Of a stretch of DNA of 64,000 nucleotides, positions 1 to 11,520 are shown piece after piece. Both the position numbers and the translations under genes were made by a program. The notes beneath the pieces were generated by a model. The model did no database searches. It worked only from the letters and a program-made list of their open reading frames with translations, and had not been told where the DNA came from. The stretch comes from Odontocerum albicorne. Taxonomy: Eukaryota; Arthropoda; Insecta; Trichoptera; Odontoceridae. Positions within the stretch are counted from its first letter, which is position 1. Each line of letters opens with the position of its first letter. The DNA is taken from positions 10,373,366 to 10,437,365 of the forward strand of contig OX463846.1 of assembly GCA_949825065.1 (NCBI GenBank). Direction: 5' to 3'.

Positions 1-210
1 GTATTGGTGAATTTATTCCCGATTGTCACAAAACATATCTGATGTGGCCGATAAGTTCTAATTATTATAAAATTTTGTTTCATTCAATGCGTAAATGTAT
101 TACGGAGGAATACCTAAAATCTGAACCCGGTTTTTATTATATTTATAGAGATAGTAAAGTTTTTAGAAGCAATGTGTACTACTTACACATTACATGGAAG
201 GAAGGGTTAA
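1..210 (+). repeat. End of a TTAA-flanked, piggyBac-like non-autonomous element
   Basis: Bases 1 to about 206 are closely matched, in reverse complement, by 13864-14067. The shared segment ends in GGAAGGAAGGG followed by TTAA (207-210), the target site of piggyBac-type elements. The other end lies outside the window. A 108-codon frame crosses the element end and is not supported as a gene. The repeat relation is direct observation; the superfamily is inferred from TTAA and the short G-rich/C-rich end. Confidence 0.5.
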
Positions 211-399
211 GAACGTTATGTTATACAAGAATAAAACTCACGCTAAACCATGAAAATCAATCAGCATTACAACTATCAAAATGTTATAATTTGAACACAT
301 ACTATATAAATGCTGTACCAGAATTTTTGAGTACTTACTTAAATTTTACAAAAGTTATTATTAATTAATTTTACAAAAGTTACACTAAGTGATCTTCAT

Positions 400-1930
400 T
401 GAATTTCAAGCCATTGTTTGAGTAACTCAGACAAAGAAATTATTTGCCAAATCAAAGCCAAGTTATTCCAATTGATGTCAAAAAACATACTATAGATGTT
501 TCTCTGGCTTGAATTCCTTCGCATATTGGTTTCACTGGTAATGAATGTGTTGTTTCTTTGGCAAAGGAAGCATGGTCTGCCGGTTGTCCCCTATTATCTT
601 TCAAATGAAATTAAACATGATACTTTGCACCGATAGGCTTGGATTGGAATATGACTGGTGTATGTAAGAGCTCCAGATATAAATGATACTTTGTGCCAAT
701 AGGCTTGGATTGGAATATGACTGGTGTATGCAAGAGCTCTAGATATAAATGATACTTTGTACCAATAGGCTTGGATTGGAATATGACTGGTGTATGTAAG
801 AGCTCCAGATATAAATGATACTTTGTACCAATAGGCTTAGATTGGAATATGACTGATGTATGTAAGAGCTCCAGATATAAATGATACTTTGTACCAATAG
901 GCTTGGATTGGAATATGACTGGTGTATGTAAGAGCTCCAGATATAAATGATACTTTGTACCAATAGGCTTGGATTGGAATATGACTGGTGTATGTAAGAG
1001 CTCCAGATATAAATGATACTTTGCACCGATAGGCTTGAATTGGAATATGACTGGTGTATGTAAGAGCTCCAGATATAAATGATACTTTGTACCAATAGGC
1101 TTGGATTGGAATATGACTGGTGTATGTAAGAGCTCCAGATATAAATGATACTTTGTACCAATAGGCTTGGATTGGAATATGACTGGTGTATGTAAGAGCT
1201 CCAGATATAAATGATACTTTGTACCAATAGGCTTGGATTGGAATATGACTGGTGCATGTAAGAGCTCCAGATATAAATGATACTTTGTACCAATAGGCTT
1301 GGATTGGAATATGACTGGTGTATGTAAGAGCTCCAGATATAAATGATACTTTGCACCGATAGGCTTGGATTGGAATATGACTGGTGTATGTAAGAGCTCC
1401 AGATATAAATGATACTTTGTACCAATAGGCTTGGATTGGAATATGACTGGTGTATGTAAGAGCTCCAGATATAAATGATACTTTGCACCGATAGGCTTGG
1501 ATTGGAATATGACTGGTGTATGTAAGAGCTCCAGATATAAATTAATCCAAACTATCCCTTTGAAATCATGGTTTAATATTATATAATAATAATAATGAAG
1601 TGTCTGTCACGTGTCGTTTGCGCACGGGTCACTGTGCGGTGGCTAGTCATCTTTACAGAATGGTTATTATGGAGAATCCTGGCTGCGAATGTGGTCTGAA
1701 TGATGAGACTGTAGACCACGTAGTATTCGGTTGTGCTTTGCGAGACATTTGATTTACTAAAATCCGTATCTTTGCCGGGTCCAATGAATGTTGCGTTTCT
1801 TCTTTATTCGTGGAAATTTTCCACTTGTTCAATTTTTTAAGCTTAATCAGCTGAAACGAGCAAAAAAATGAGTTTTATTATTTTTTCTCAAATAATTGCA
1901 TAACGAGTTGAATTTGATGGCACAAATTAT
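400..1930 (+). pseudogene. Non-LTR retrotransposon fragment, RNase H region, interrupted by a minisatellite
   Basis: Left of the 66-bp array, reading through frameshifts, the translation contains IPSHIGFTGNECV and AKEAWSAG, typical of the RNase H domain of I/R1/Jockey-group non-LTR elements. Right of the array (1600-1745) it continues with a stretch containing GCECGLNDETVDHVVFGC, the Cys/His-type segment that closes such ORFs. Stop codons and frameshifts make it a dead copy. A related minus-strand copy lies at 20469-20780. Confidence 0.6.
610..1542. repeat. 66-bp minisatellite, about 14 copies
   Basis: The nearly invariant unit recurs every 66 bases; GATACTTTG falls at 619, 685, 751 and so on to 1477. 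Units differ by a few substitutions: copies at 619, 1015, 1345 and 1477 carry TTGCACCGAT where most others have TTGTACCAAT. Because 66 is a multiple of three and one minus frame lacks stops, the array creates a 249-codon repetitive frame on the minus strand (739-1488) that I do not treat as a gene. The array sits inside a retroelement RNase H region. Confidence 0.95.
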
Positions 1931-3147
1931 CATATTTTGGGTGAAATATCGTACCAAAATATATGGAACTCGTAAAAATGAATTTATAACACGACATTAA
2001 AAAAATGTATTTAAACACTCAAAAACAGGATTACTAGTATTACTTCAATTAATATATTATCAGAAAAAATCTATCCATTTCAAACGAAAAAGTTTATTTT
2101 ATTCCAATAAATCTTTAACGTATTATATAACTTATCTTTAGAAACATTGACATATGAGTATAATACGAGTACATAGGACATATAATACATTATATATAAA
2201 CAATATTGACTGACTCCTTTTTTGTTTTTTCTTGAATTCTATATCAGCTAGACGTACGAATAGATTGTATCTAGAAAATTGTGGCATAAATTGGGACGGA
2301 ATATATGACGATAAGGCAAAATTTATAAATAATCTTGGTTCGCATGTGGAATCCCAATCTCAACAAATGACTCTTATCAAAAAATTGGTTAGAATTATAT
2401 TCTACTTAGAATGTTTTGATAAAAAAACAAAATACTCACTAGTAATATAATATTTACGAGATATTGTCAAATTGTTGACTCCGTTTTTTTTTTGCTGTCA
2501 TATCATGTGTTTCGCAATTTTGTATAGATTGTTTGTTTCCAAGAATTAAGGTCATGGGCACAGTGAAAAAAATAAAAAAATATCAAAGGTTTCGGTTTTG
2601 GCGTTACGGAATTTCATTTAAGAATATTTAATAATAAATTACTTAGTTATTCCACTAATTACAGTAATTTTTGTGACACCGTTGCTTCTCGAGATAGAAG
2701 GTATAAACACGTATTGCGGGGATTTTAAAAAATATTTAAACATTAACAATTTAAATCAATTTTTACTATTTTTTTGATGATTGACTTAATATTATTTTAA
2801 CAACATATTTAATATTTTACTGAAAAGTTTATCGATAATATTTAAGGGGAAAATATACAAAATTAGTGTCAATCAGAAAAACACGCTTGAATCGGTTTTC
2901 CCTTGGATCTTAAATAAATGTTAATGCATTATTACAATAAAAAATGCAATACATCGTCGATGATCTCATGGTAAGTAGGCCAACTTTTCAATTAAATTTT
3001 GATCTGCATTAATTGTTATTGTAGCGCTTAACGGATTCAAAAAGCAATATTGAAAATAAATTAGAAGCAGCAGTTAACTTTTTAAAGAAATTATTTTTTT
3101 ATGTCACACGTTCTTTATAGTTAGTATACCCAAGTAGATTTTGAATT
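1931..3147. other. AT-rich intergenic DNA, one possible exon-like segment
   Basis: No recognisable protein, RNA gene or named repeat. Bases 2248-2387 are preceded by a pyrimidine-rich tract ending in ATATCAG and followed by GTTAGA, so they could be spliced. The open frame there (72 codons from 2232, containing YLENCGINWDGIYDD) matches nothing I know. Confidence 0.3.
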
Positions 3148-3655
3148 AGTTCACTTTTTTACATAACTGTTCACAAAATACGTTGCATTCTGCTCACTAG
3201 TAACTCATAATGTTATTACTAGTTCACATTTTTACATAACTGTTCACAAAATGCGTTGCATTCTGCTCACTAGTAACTCATAATGTTATTACTAGTTCAC
3301 ATTTTTACATAACTGTTCACAAAATACATTGCATTCTGTTCACTACTAACTCATAATGTTATTACTAGTTCACATTTTTACATAACTGTTCACAAAATAC
3401 ATTGCATTCTGCTCACTACTAACTCATAATTTTATACTAATTCACTTTTTTTACATAACTGTTCACAAAATACGTTGCATTCTGCTCACTAGTAACGCAT
3501 TTTATTACTAGTTCACTTTATAACATAACTGTTCACAAAACATGATGTTTTTTGCTTACTATTAGCTCATACTTTTATTTCTAGTTCACTTTTTTACATA
3601 ACTATTCACAAAATACGTTGCATTCTACTCACTAATAACTCATAATTTTATTATA
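3148..3655. repeat. 73-bp tandem array, about 7 copies
   Basis: Unit begins AGTTCACTTTTTTACATAAC and includes TGCATTCTGCTCACTAG. Copies start near 3148, 3221, 3294, 3367 and onward; later copies are more diverged and some have small indels. No coding sequence is visible. Confidence 0.92.
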
Positions 3656-4659
3656 GTAATTCCACTAGAGGTATTGAACAAGGAAGCAAAATGTCACCAT
3701 AGTTGTGTTGTTCTAAGATGCTGATTGTGGAGCATTAATATTAGGTTAAAATGTAAGTGGAATACTGTATGGTGATAATATGGCAGTGCTAGAAGAAAGC
3801 CGGTATAATTTACAAAACTTAATAGGAACGTTTAAGAAAGGTGTGACTCAAATGAATTAAGTATGAATATTGTAAGTCGAATGCTACGGTTATTGAAAAA
3901 ATTGTCAGAAAAACTAAATATTAGAGAAGTTGTGAAAATTAAATAATATAAAGGTTATGAAGATTTATGTTACACGTTTTTATATTTAATATTTGTCAAA
4001 TATAACCAACTAGATCTTTAACTTGTTACAAAACTGTTCAAAAAACACTTTACCTTTTACACATCAACATATAATTTTATTACAAACATAATATATTCCG
4101 CAACACATGTGATTCCACATAAAAAGAAAAACAAACACACGTGTTCTGTCAGATTGACGTATTCCGAACTATTGAACATACCAACGGGAATTTCCTAACT
4201 GGAAACGGGATCAGTATCAAAAAGTTACACACACGACAAAAACACCCAATAAATGGCTTTTCGATGTGGAACAAAAAGATAAAAAGTCATTCACTCAATT
4301 GATTAAATCTATGTTTTTGCAATGATGCAACTAAAAAATTATTTAGAGAGAATTCAACACGCATACTGGCGGGGAGTGTTTTAAAAATACGCTCTTGGGA
4401 ACAACGCCAAAATAGTATGTCAACATTTGCATTTGAGTAGAATAGTCTATTTTTGTTAAATAAGCATACACGCATCTGCAAATAACAAATATGTACATGA
4501 ACAATCCATCTTCACACTAATCCATACTAATCGAGCGTAAAAAAGTTAATATTTTATTGCATAAGCGAGCGAATGAAATATGTGTGACCGTAGTTTTAAG
4601 CGTGATTCGGTGTTACTATACTATATATTGGATTCAAACCCAACTTGCAGAAATATATT
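3656..4659. other. AT-rich intergenic DNA, nothing recognised
   Basis: Only short frames with no family resemblance. No repeat unit or RNA gene is evident. Confidence 0.3.
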
Positions 4660-5130
4660 GTTTTATCGTATTTTCGAGACGACGCATTTGGTTAAAAGTC
4701 GCTAAAATCTTCCTTTCTAAAAGACTATTTAAAAAAAAAATTAATGTTAATACGAATACACTTATAGCTCCTTGATGACTAATATTTTTTAACGCATTTG
4801 GTGGTTTGTTGCCAGATGTTTCACCTCGAAAAGACTTTTAAAAAAAGAACAATTTAATGTTACTTCTAATCTACTTACAGCTCCTCAGACACAAACCATT
4901 TATTGTGCAGTTAACGATACATTACCAAATGCATCGTCCCGAAAAGACTTTTAAAAAAGAACAAATCAATGTTACTCCGAATCTACTTAAAGCTCCTCAG
5001 ACACAAACCAATAATCGTACAGTAAGCGAAACATTACCAAATGCTTCGCCTCGAAAAGACTTTTAAAAAAAGAACGATTCCACGTTACTCCGAATCTATC
5101 TGCAGGTTCTCAGAGACGAATCGTTATTTT
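4660..5130 (+). repeat. Diverged tandem repeat, unit about 112 bp, 4 copies
   Basis: The block CGAAAAGACTTTTAAA recurs at 4827, 4940 and 5052, with an earlier weaker copy at about 4718, giving periods of 109-113 bases. Two adjacent units translate, in different frames, to similar peptides (NVTSNLLTAPQTQT then NVTPNLLKAPQTQT, each later followed by LPNAS). This suggests a decayed protein-coding repeat. I do not recognise the protein. Confidence 0.7.
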
Positions 5131-5929
5131 TTAACGATGTCAAAAAATACGATGATTCTAGGAATATCTATTCAGATGGATACAGATATACGAGTATCAG
5201 ATCTCTTAAGTAAATTACGTTTTAATAGTATCGTCATTTCTCAATTGTACGCATAATTATAGTAATTTTCTGTTATTACTTAAAGTATTCTTAAAAATGA
5301 ACCAAAAAATATACAAAAGTAACCATACTTTTAAAAAAAATGTTTTTTTTTATTTAATTTATAAAAAACATAATGACTTTTCGATCATTATATATCTATC
5401 AACGCATCACAATAATTTAGTCTTCAAGTATGTTTATATTTGTACATGAATGATTCGGACAGAAGCAACGAGGACAAAATGAACCTGTGATGCAATTAAA
5501 ATTAGGGTTTCCCTGTTTCTAGATGGTGGGTCTCAATTTTCCGTTCACTTAAAATCACATTAACTGTTTAAGAAGTAAACAAATTACACAGCATTCAGTA
5601 TAATAAGATGGAAGCAAAAAAATATATCAAGGAGAGATATAATAATTTTTAATTCTATTTTGAATTTACGAATGTGGATATTGCATAAGAGACGATTATG
5701 TCGTATGGAATAATGATTAACGATAATATTACGAACAAACTTATCGAGAGAATTTGGGTTGACAGGAAATAAGGCTTGCCTAAATGCATCTATTTGTGAA
5801 AGGAGAAAAAAATTTGAAGGATATGAGAAGATTTACTGTAGATAAATTGTATAAGTAAAAGTAGTGTTTCACAATAGCGTATTAGTGTCAACTGTCAAGC
5901 TGTCAAAATAATGTTTCTGAATAGCGTAT
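5131..5929. other. AT-rich intergenic DNA, nothing recognised
   Basis: No convincing coding, RNA or repeat signal in this stretch. Confidence 0.3.
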
Positions 5930-6432
5930 TGGTACCAACATAGAGGTATGGAAGTGAAACGTAGACGTGGAAAATAAATAAAACGCGACTAGTAGACGCA
6001 GTGAAAATGCGTGTACTTAGAAAATGTTACATCTGTCGATCTAATAATAAGACTGTAATTATTATAGTTGAATGTGAACTGATATGCTAAATATAATGAA
6101 AAAAATCACTTTGAGGGGGTTTAGATATTTGACGAACGAATGGGCGACGAAAGACTGGCTAAACAAATGTACAATGCAAGCAACATAGTTGGACCAAGTG
6201 AACGAAGTTTTGAAAGAAGGAAACGTTAAGAGTATGAGAAACGGAAGGAACAATATGTAAAAAATGTATGGGAGTGAACGAGGCGATGGAAGTATGTTAT
6301 ATAGTGATAGATATGGACTAGTAGGATTTGTATTACACGATGTATGGATTTGGAATAGACGAAGGATGTATATCGAGATAGGAATCTCTGGCACTCAATC
6401 TTATCTACCTGCCCGACGAAGAAATGGCATGA
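5930..6432 (+). pseudogene. Non-LTR retrotransposon family A, 3' end fragment
   Basis: With frameshifts the + strand reads MRVLRKC, then RMGDERLAKQMYNAS, then a segment ending in DRDRNLWHS and KKWHDMY before GTATG-type sequence. This is the C-terminal tail after the reverse transcriptase, matching copies at 9895-10612 and 58560-58975. The 110-codon minus frame at 6062-6394 is antisense to it. The copy is 5' truncated and dead. Confidence 0.6.
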
Positions 6433-6454
6433 TATGTATGTAATTTAGTGATTG

Positions 6455-6690
6455 ATAGCATAGCCGCGCGGTAACGCACTGGAAGGTCACCGGTTCGAAC
6501 CGCGTTGAACTACTACTCTCAAACGACATAGACTAAAGTCATAGTATAAGGATACCTATGACTTTGGTCATATCTACTCTTTCAAAAATCGATTCGATCG
6601 TCTCACTTCGACGTGCCGTCGGATCCAGTACGACGGTGTGGCCGGTGAGTTTAATGGTGTTCAATGGCCCACTCACTTAAATAAGAGAAA
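6455..6690 (+). repeat. tRNA-derived SINE, family S1
   Basis: TAGCATAGCCGCGCGG (from 6456) resembles a polymerase III A box and GGTTCGAACC (6492-6501) is a perfect B box, about 36 bases apart as in tRNA-like promoters. The body continues through GTATAAGGATACCTATGAC and GATCGTCTCACTTCGACGTG, shared with the copy at 62006-62345. It cannot be folded into a complete tRNA, so it is a SINE rather than a tRNA gene. Confidence 0.6.
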
Positions 6691-7084
6691 AACATAATGA
6701 AACAAAACTTGTTTTCAACTTAATTGATGTTGGAATGGTGAGGGAATTCGCGACGACTCCCAGAGCAACGACGCTTGTGTAATTTGGTGATAAAATTTTC
6801 TTTTTTGCAGAGACGTCGAGTGCTGGAGACCAAAAGTATTATCTTCATTAAATATTCGACTTACGAGTGCCTAATAATCGTAATCACTAGCTGTTTAACT
6901 TGTCTGTAGAACGAATGGGTATTTGCCTCCTTCGAGAGCAATTTCCACACCCTTCTTTCTTACGCTAGACTCATCCAGCTGTATGACCCGATGCTTCTTG
7001 ATAAGATTTATAATAATTTAATTATATCAACGTCTTATAAAGTCTCGCTTAATTTGAACGTATAAAAATATCTTCATGCTTATA
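6691..7084. other. Intergenic DNA, nothing recognised
   Basis: No coding or RNA signal beyond scattered short frames. Confidence 0.3.
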
Positions 7085-8060
7085 TACGTATCATACATAC
7101 TATCACGCCAATTCCCTGGCGGGATAGGCAGAGAGAACAGGGTGCCAGATTTTATTATCTCGATACACATCCTTAATATATTCTACATTCATATAACTTC
7201 TACAATTTCTCTACCTTTCCATCTTTCAGAATATCTTTCATTTGATCCAACTATACTTTAATTGGTCTTTTTCTCACACGCCTTCCTCTCATATTTGCAC
7301 TTTATATATTTATTGTTAATGTTTCTTAATTTATTCATTCCACATGCCCAAACCATCTCACCGTGCTTCTTCATCTTACTTAATACATCAGCCATAAGTT
7401 CACGTTCATCCTTAATTCCATTTTCTGTCATACATTATTACTCCATGTACTTCATAGCACGCATTTATTCGGCTCCTCTCAATCTTTCTCCACATCCATG
7501 CTTCACTATCATACTACAAAGTTGACACCAAATACTGTTGTGGACTATATTGATAGATTTATTGATATTGATAGATTTTGATACTTTCTGATTCGAGTAT
7601 ATGTTTTAATCACCCATTGACTTTATTTCCTATCGCGACACACTGTTCGATATTCTTCGAAATTCTTCCATCATCTGAGAAAACAAACTACCTTAAAATT
7701 AGATTACCTTGATTTGCTCTAATCATTCATTACTAACCCATATATTTATTTTACTATTTACTTTTACTTTCACCCTTTTCTATCACCATGATTTTGGATT
7801 TCTTAATATTGATTCTCAGATCTTTCTTTTCACATCTCTCATACAATTAACTCCTCACACTTTGTAATTCCTCATCGTTCTCCGCTAACACTTCCATGTC
7901 ATCAGCATGCAGCAATCCGCACACTTTCCCATTCGACATTTACGTGCCACCCATTGACCTCTGTAGTTCTTCACACATAAATCTATGTAAATATTAAACC
8001 ACCAGGGTGGCATAACACATCCCAGCTTTACTTATCCCCAACAATCCTTACATTCAACTT
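7085..8060 (-). pseudogene. Non-LTR retrotransposon family A, reverse transcriptase to 3' end
   Basis: Read on the minus strand from about 8050 down, translation gives the RT segment with an HADDMEVLAEN version of the catalytic YADD box, preceded by a GGLIFT-like relic of the region before it, then the thumb and tail regions, ending at the CATACATAC-rich 3' terminus near 7085. This is the longest family A copy here, but it carries frameshifts and stops. Confidence 0.6.
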
Positions 8061-8083
8061 GTTTTATTTTTTTATAATATTTT

Positions 8084-8215
8084 TTATGCCAGTAATAGTG
8101 GGTTCGAATTCCAAGTCAGAGAGCCCTTTAGGATAGTCGTCTCTAAACGACGTTATATAAATTGTCCTTATATTATAATTTATTCATTTTAAAATATTAA
8201 ACCATGCCGCGTCCA
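8084..8215 (+). repeat. Possible SINE remnant
   Basis: GGGTTCGAATTCC (from about 8100) resembles a polymerase III B box, followed by GACGTTATATAAATTGTCC and an AT-rich tail. A similar short segment occurs near 30995-31045. No clear A box. Confidence 0.3.
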
Positions 8216-8235
8216 ATAACTGTTGCATTTTTATG

Positions 8236-8490
8236 TTGTTTATAGCTAAGGCATTAAAGTTGTGGAGGTTTAAAGACATTGTAATTTATTTTTATCAAAC
8301 ACTATTTATTCCACTTTTTTATGACGGTATAACCCTACCGATTTCAAGGCTTTCACCTCATCTTCAGGGGAGCGCAAACAAGACTTGTTTGCGCTCCCCT
8401 GAAGATGAGGTGAAAGCCTTGAAATCGGTAGGGTTATACCGTCACAAAAAAGTGGAATAAAAAGTGTTTGATAAAAATAAATTACAATGT
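8236..8490. repeat. Foldback (palindromic) element, copy 1
   Basis: Bases 8276-8382 and 8384-8490 are reverse complements over 107 bases with only two mismatches that I can see, around a one-base centre (8383). The left side extends outward through GGCATTAAAGTTGTGGAGG. Related copies occur at 11372-11520 (one arm), 29955-30030 (part of an arm) and 62545-62722 (both arms). Confidence 0.92.
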
Positions 8491-8814
8491 TGGATTTTTT
8501 CTTTGTTTGAATAACTTATCCCCTTATAAATCGATTATTAAATTTTTAAAGTTTAATTAGGTGGAGTTTTAAATTGTCGTAAATTATTGTTTTTTTTTAT
8601 TTCATTTAGTGTGTTCACTCTTGTAATTGCATTTTTAGCTTTGATGTGGGGACACAAATTCTCCTAGTGAGGATGGATTATCTACTGAACTAAAGATAAG
8701 TTTTGTATTATTTGTCAATAATTTTAAGTACTTGTATAACCTGTCACATGTTCATTTGTATATAAATACACTGTTGTGTCGTTAATTAAATAAATAAATA
8801 AAAAGGAACCGTTC
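8491..8814. other. AT-rich spacer, nothing recognised
   Basis: AT-rich sequence with a short TAAA microsatellite near 8787-8803. No gene seen. Confidence 0.3.
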
Positions 8815-9310
8815 TCGCCAATCTGTTCCCTATTTCACGTCTCGGTCCTGCAACGCTCCAACTGTGTGCCTATAGAGGATATGGTTGTAAAAGTGAAATT
8901 GTGAAATATCGGACATGTGATACGCATGAACAATCATAAGCTCTCAAAACACATCTTGTACGGGGAAATCGTGGCCAAACAAAGGGTTTGTGGGAATAGA
9001 AAGCACTATAACGACAGTCAGAGTTTGTGCAGGGCGTCTGAGGCCTGGGAGTGGTTGGCTCAGGACCGTGGACGATGGAAAGCCCCTTGTTCTCTGGTTG
9101 ATAACGTCTCAACGACTAGACGTATGATAAACAGTCAGCGAGCTGCGAACATGCGTCAGCATTACCTGACGACTCAGTAGGATTCATAGGTATGTGACAT
9201 CTGCGGAAGGGAGTGCACATCAAGGATCGACATGAAGGAGCAGCTTAACATTGGTATTGGATTGACGAAGGGATCCTCGACTACAAGGCCTAGCAACGAC
9301 AAAGACGCTC
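8815..9310 (+). pseudogene. Non-LTR retrotransposon family C, 3' end
   Basis: The + strand reads GHVIRMNNHKLSKHILYGE, then WEWLAQDRGRW, then after a stop CDICGRECTSRIDM. This matches the C-terminal tail of insect non-LTR elements, where a GHV-R-M stretch, an AQDR-RW stretch and a final Cys-rich motif follow the RT. Stops and the missing RT make it a truncated copy. A 3' tail sharing GGGATCCTCGACTA lies at 62345-62430. Confidence 0.55.
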
Positions 9311-9894
9311 CATTTTAGCATATAATATTTAAAGAGCGTTGAAGAATAAATTCAATTTACCCGAGACCTGGAGGAAACTCTAAGGACTGCTAATCTTGGA
9401 GTCTTATAAGTTAATATCTACTTCTTACAGAGACTTTCTGAAAAATATAGGGGGCGTGTTCCTCTTGCTCCACGACCCCGCGGGGATATAATATGTTTGC
9501 ACACTTAATATAAAAATAAAATGAAATTCAATATTTTTTTTATGTTTTGGGGACAAACTTTTATTTTTAGATCATTTGTTTATCTTGTTAGAAAAAATTA
9601 CCAAGATAAAATTTTCAAACATTTAATAGAACATTTTCAACAACTCTAATTAATGGCAATGCCCTCGTTAGTGAGATAACGTTTCTTATTTTTAATTAAC
9701 AGCTATAAAAAGGTAGAAAAGAACAGTTGGGAGGAGAAGTGGAGTAAAAGGTAGAAAAGGAAAGTTGGGAGGAGAAGCGGGGTAAATATCAAGAGAAGTA
9801 AATGAATCAACTAAAAAAATACGAAAATAGATGGCACAAGTTGAACATTTTTCATTGAAATATGTACATTTAAAATTGTTGTATTATTCCACAT
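9311..9894. other. Spacer with a 38-bp polypurine duplication
   Basis: No gene. AGGTAGAAAAG begins at 9711 and again at 9749, giving two 38-base purine-rich copies. Confidence 0.5.
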
Positions 9895-10612
9895 ACATAC
9901 ATATTATCACGCCGTGTTCCTTGAGGGTTAGGCGGAGAGAATAGATCTCTAAAATTTTCTTTACAAGGACACAACTTTCGCCTCCTTCACATTCATACAT
10001 CTAGTCATGCACAATCTTCTATTATTCACACTTCTCACATTACCCTCTTTCAAAATCTGTTCCATGTGGTCCGACCACGATTTCCTCGGTCTACCTCTTC
10101 CACGTATACCTAGCATTTCTAATTTGTATATAAGCTTAGTCATTCTTTCATTATTCATTCTCTTCACATGTCCAAACTATTTTGAAGCTCATTTTTTTCA
10201 TCTAACTTAAAACATCAATTTTATCCATGCGTTCATTTTTTATATCTTTATTCTGCATTCTTTCAAACATTGTCACGCCACAAATTTTCCTTAGTGCATG
10301 CATCTCCACAGAATTAGTCTAACTCTAATAATTATTTTACTAAGTCCTAGTTTCACTTCCATACATTAAGCTAGGCACCAACGCACGATTATATATTGTC
10401 ATTTTTGATAATGTTGATTTTGCACGGTTATTGTACATAAAATTAAATGCTTCGTTTACCTTATTTCCTGTCGCTACCATTCTATCAATGTTTCTTTCAA
10501 CTCGCCCATCACACATAAACCTACTACCCAGATAACAGAACTCATAAACCTGCTCCAGTTTTTCTGAGTTAACCCATACATCGCACACACTTTTTATCAC
10601 ACTTCATTTTGT
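9895..10612 (-). pseudogene. Non-LTR retrotransposon family A, 3' end
   Basis: Minus-strand frames at 10600-10340 (containing YEFCYLGSRFMCDGRVERNI and YNRALVPSLMYGSETRT) and 10167-9961 (containing RGRGRPRKSWSDHMEQIL) are the post-RT region and tail, separated by decayed sequence. It ends at a CATACATACATA-type 3' terminus near 9893. No catalytic RT box remains. Confidence 0.65.
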
Positions 10613-10631
10613 TATAATACTGTTCTTATTA

Positions 10632-10760
10632 TTGGGTTGTTCGGGAAATAAAATTGTATTTGTAAGTCAAACTAGAGTTGATACATTGGTTGTTTGGAGC
10701 TTAATCGATACTCTATATATTTCCTTTGAATTTGTATTCAAGTCATCTGTGATGAAGGAT
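10632..10760 (+). repeat. Possible mariner-type terminal remnant
   Basis: After TA (10630-10631) the sequence TTGGGTTGTTCGGGAAATAA resembles mellifera-type mariner terminal repeats. No transposase or opposite end is seen, so this is weak. Confidence 0.3.
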
Positions 10761-11371
10761 AGCCTTCTACTCGGGATTTTCAGATTCTACTCCCAGTAGC
10801 GACTAGACCATATCATTTTTATTTCTTAGTTGATTTAGAAGCATTTAGTAATTGCAATAATAATCTAACATTGTAGTGCGCACAATGAAATTCATCAAAT
10901 CAATACGTATAACGATCGATGCAAATAAATTGTTGATAATAATAATGCCACGTGTTATACATTTTTAATAACAAGTGGATATCTATTTGTCAGAAAGATT
11001 AATAGTTTGATTAGCATTTTATTGTATAACATTGTTAAGTTTGAAAACTATAAGGTTTCACAAAGCAATAATGTATGTATGAGATAATCATTTATATAAT
11101 TCTAATACGTCGATTTACTAGATTTATACAATTGATAATATGATGTAACTATTCCAGCTTATTACACACAATACCTTCGGGTGCTGGCTAACTGACTATA
11201 CATCGTAAAACATATTATTTATAAACTTAGTATGATTACGAATGTGTTAATATTCTGATAATGTGTATTTAACTCTTAATATAATAGTAGAACATTTTTT
11301 TAACCCTAAAACAAAACACATAAAACGCGCGTTAAAAAATATATACAACCAAATTTTGAGAATAAGTACAT
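10761..11371. other. AT-rich intergenic DNA, nothing recognised
   Basis: No gene or repeat recognised. Confidence 0.3.
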
Positions 11372-11520
11372 TATTTGTAGTTAAGGCATTAACATTGTGG
11401 AGGTTTAAAAACAATGTAATTTGTTTATCAAACACTGTTTATTCCACATTATGTTACGGTATAACTCTACCGGTTTCAAGGTTTTCACCTCATCATCAGG
11501 GGAGCACAAACAAGACTTAA
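11372..11520 (+). repeat. Foldback element, single-arm copy
   Basis: Matches the left arm of the 8236-8490 palindrome, from GTTAAGGCATTAACATTGTG through TCATCATCAGGGGAGCAC, then breaks off at the centre. The second arm is absent. Confidence 0.8.

Noticed and set aside
42..368. 108-codon frame at the window start
   Set aside because: It runs across the end of a TTAA-flanked repeat that recurs at 13864-14067, so it is not a coherent gene.
739..1488. 249-codon minus-strand frame of 22-residue repeats
   Set aside because: It is created entirely by a 66-bp minisatellite with no stop in one frame; the composition is biased and the array lies in a retroelement.
6455..6690. tRNA gene with A and B boxes
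   Set aside because: No complete cloverleaf can be formed and the body continues as a SINE shared with other copies.
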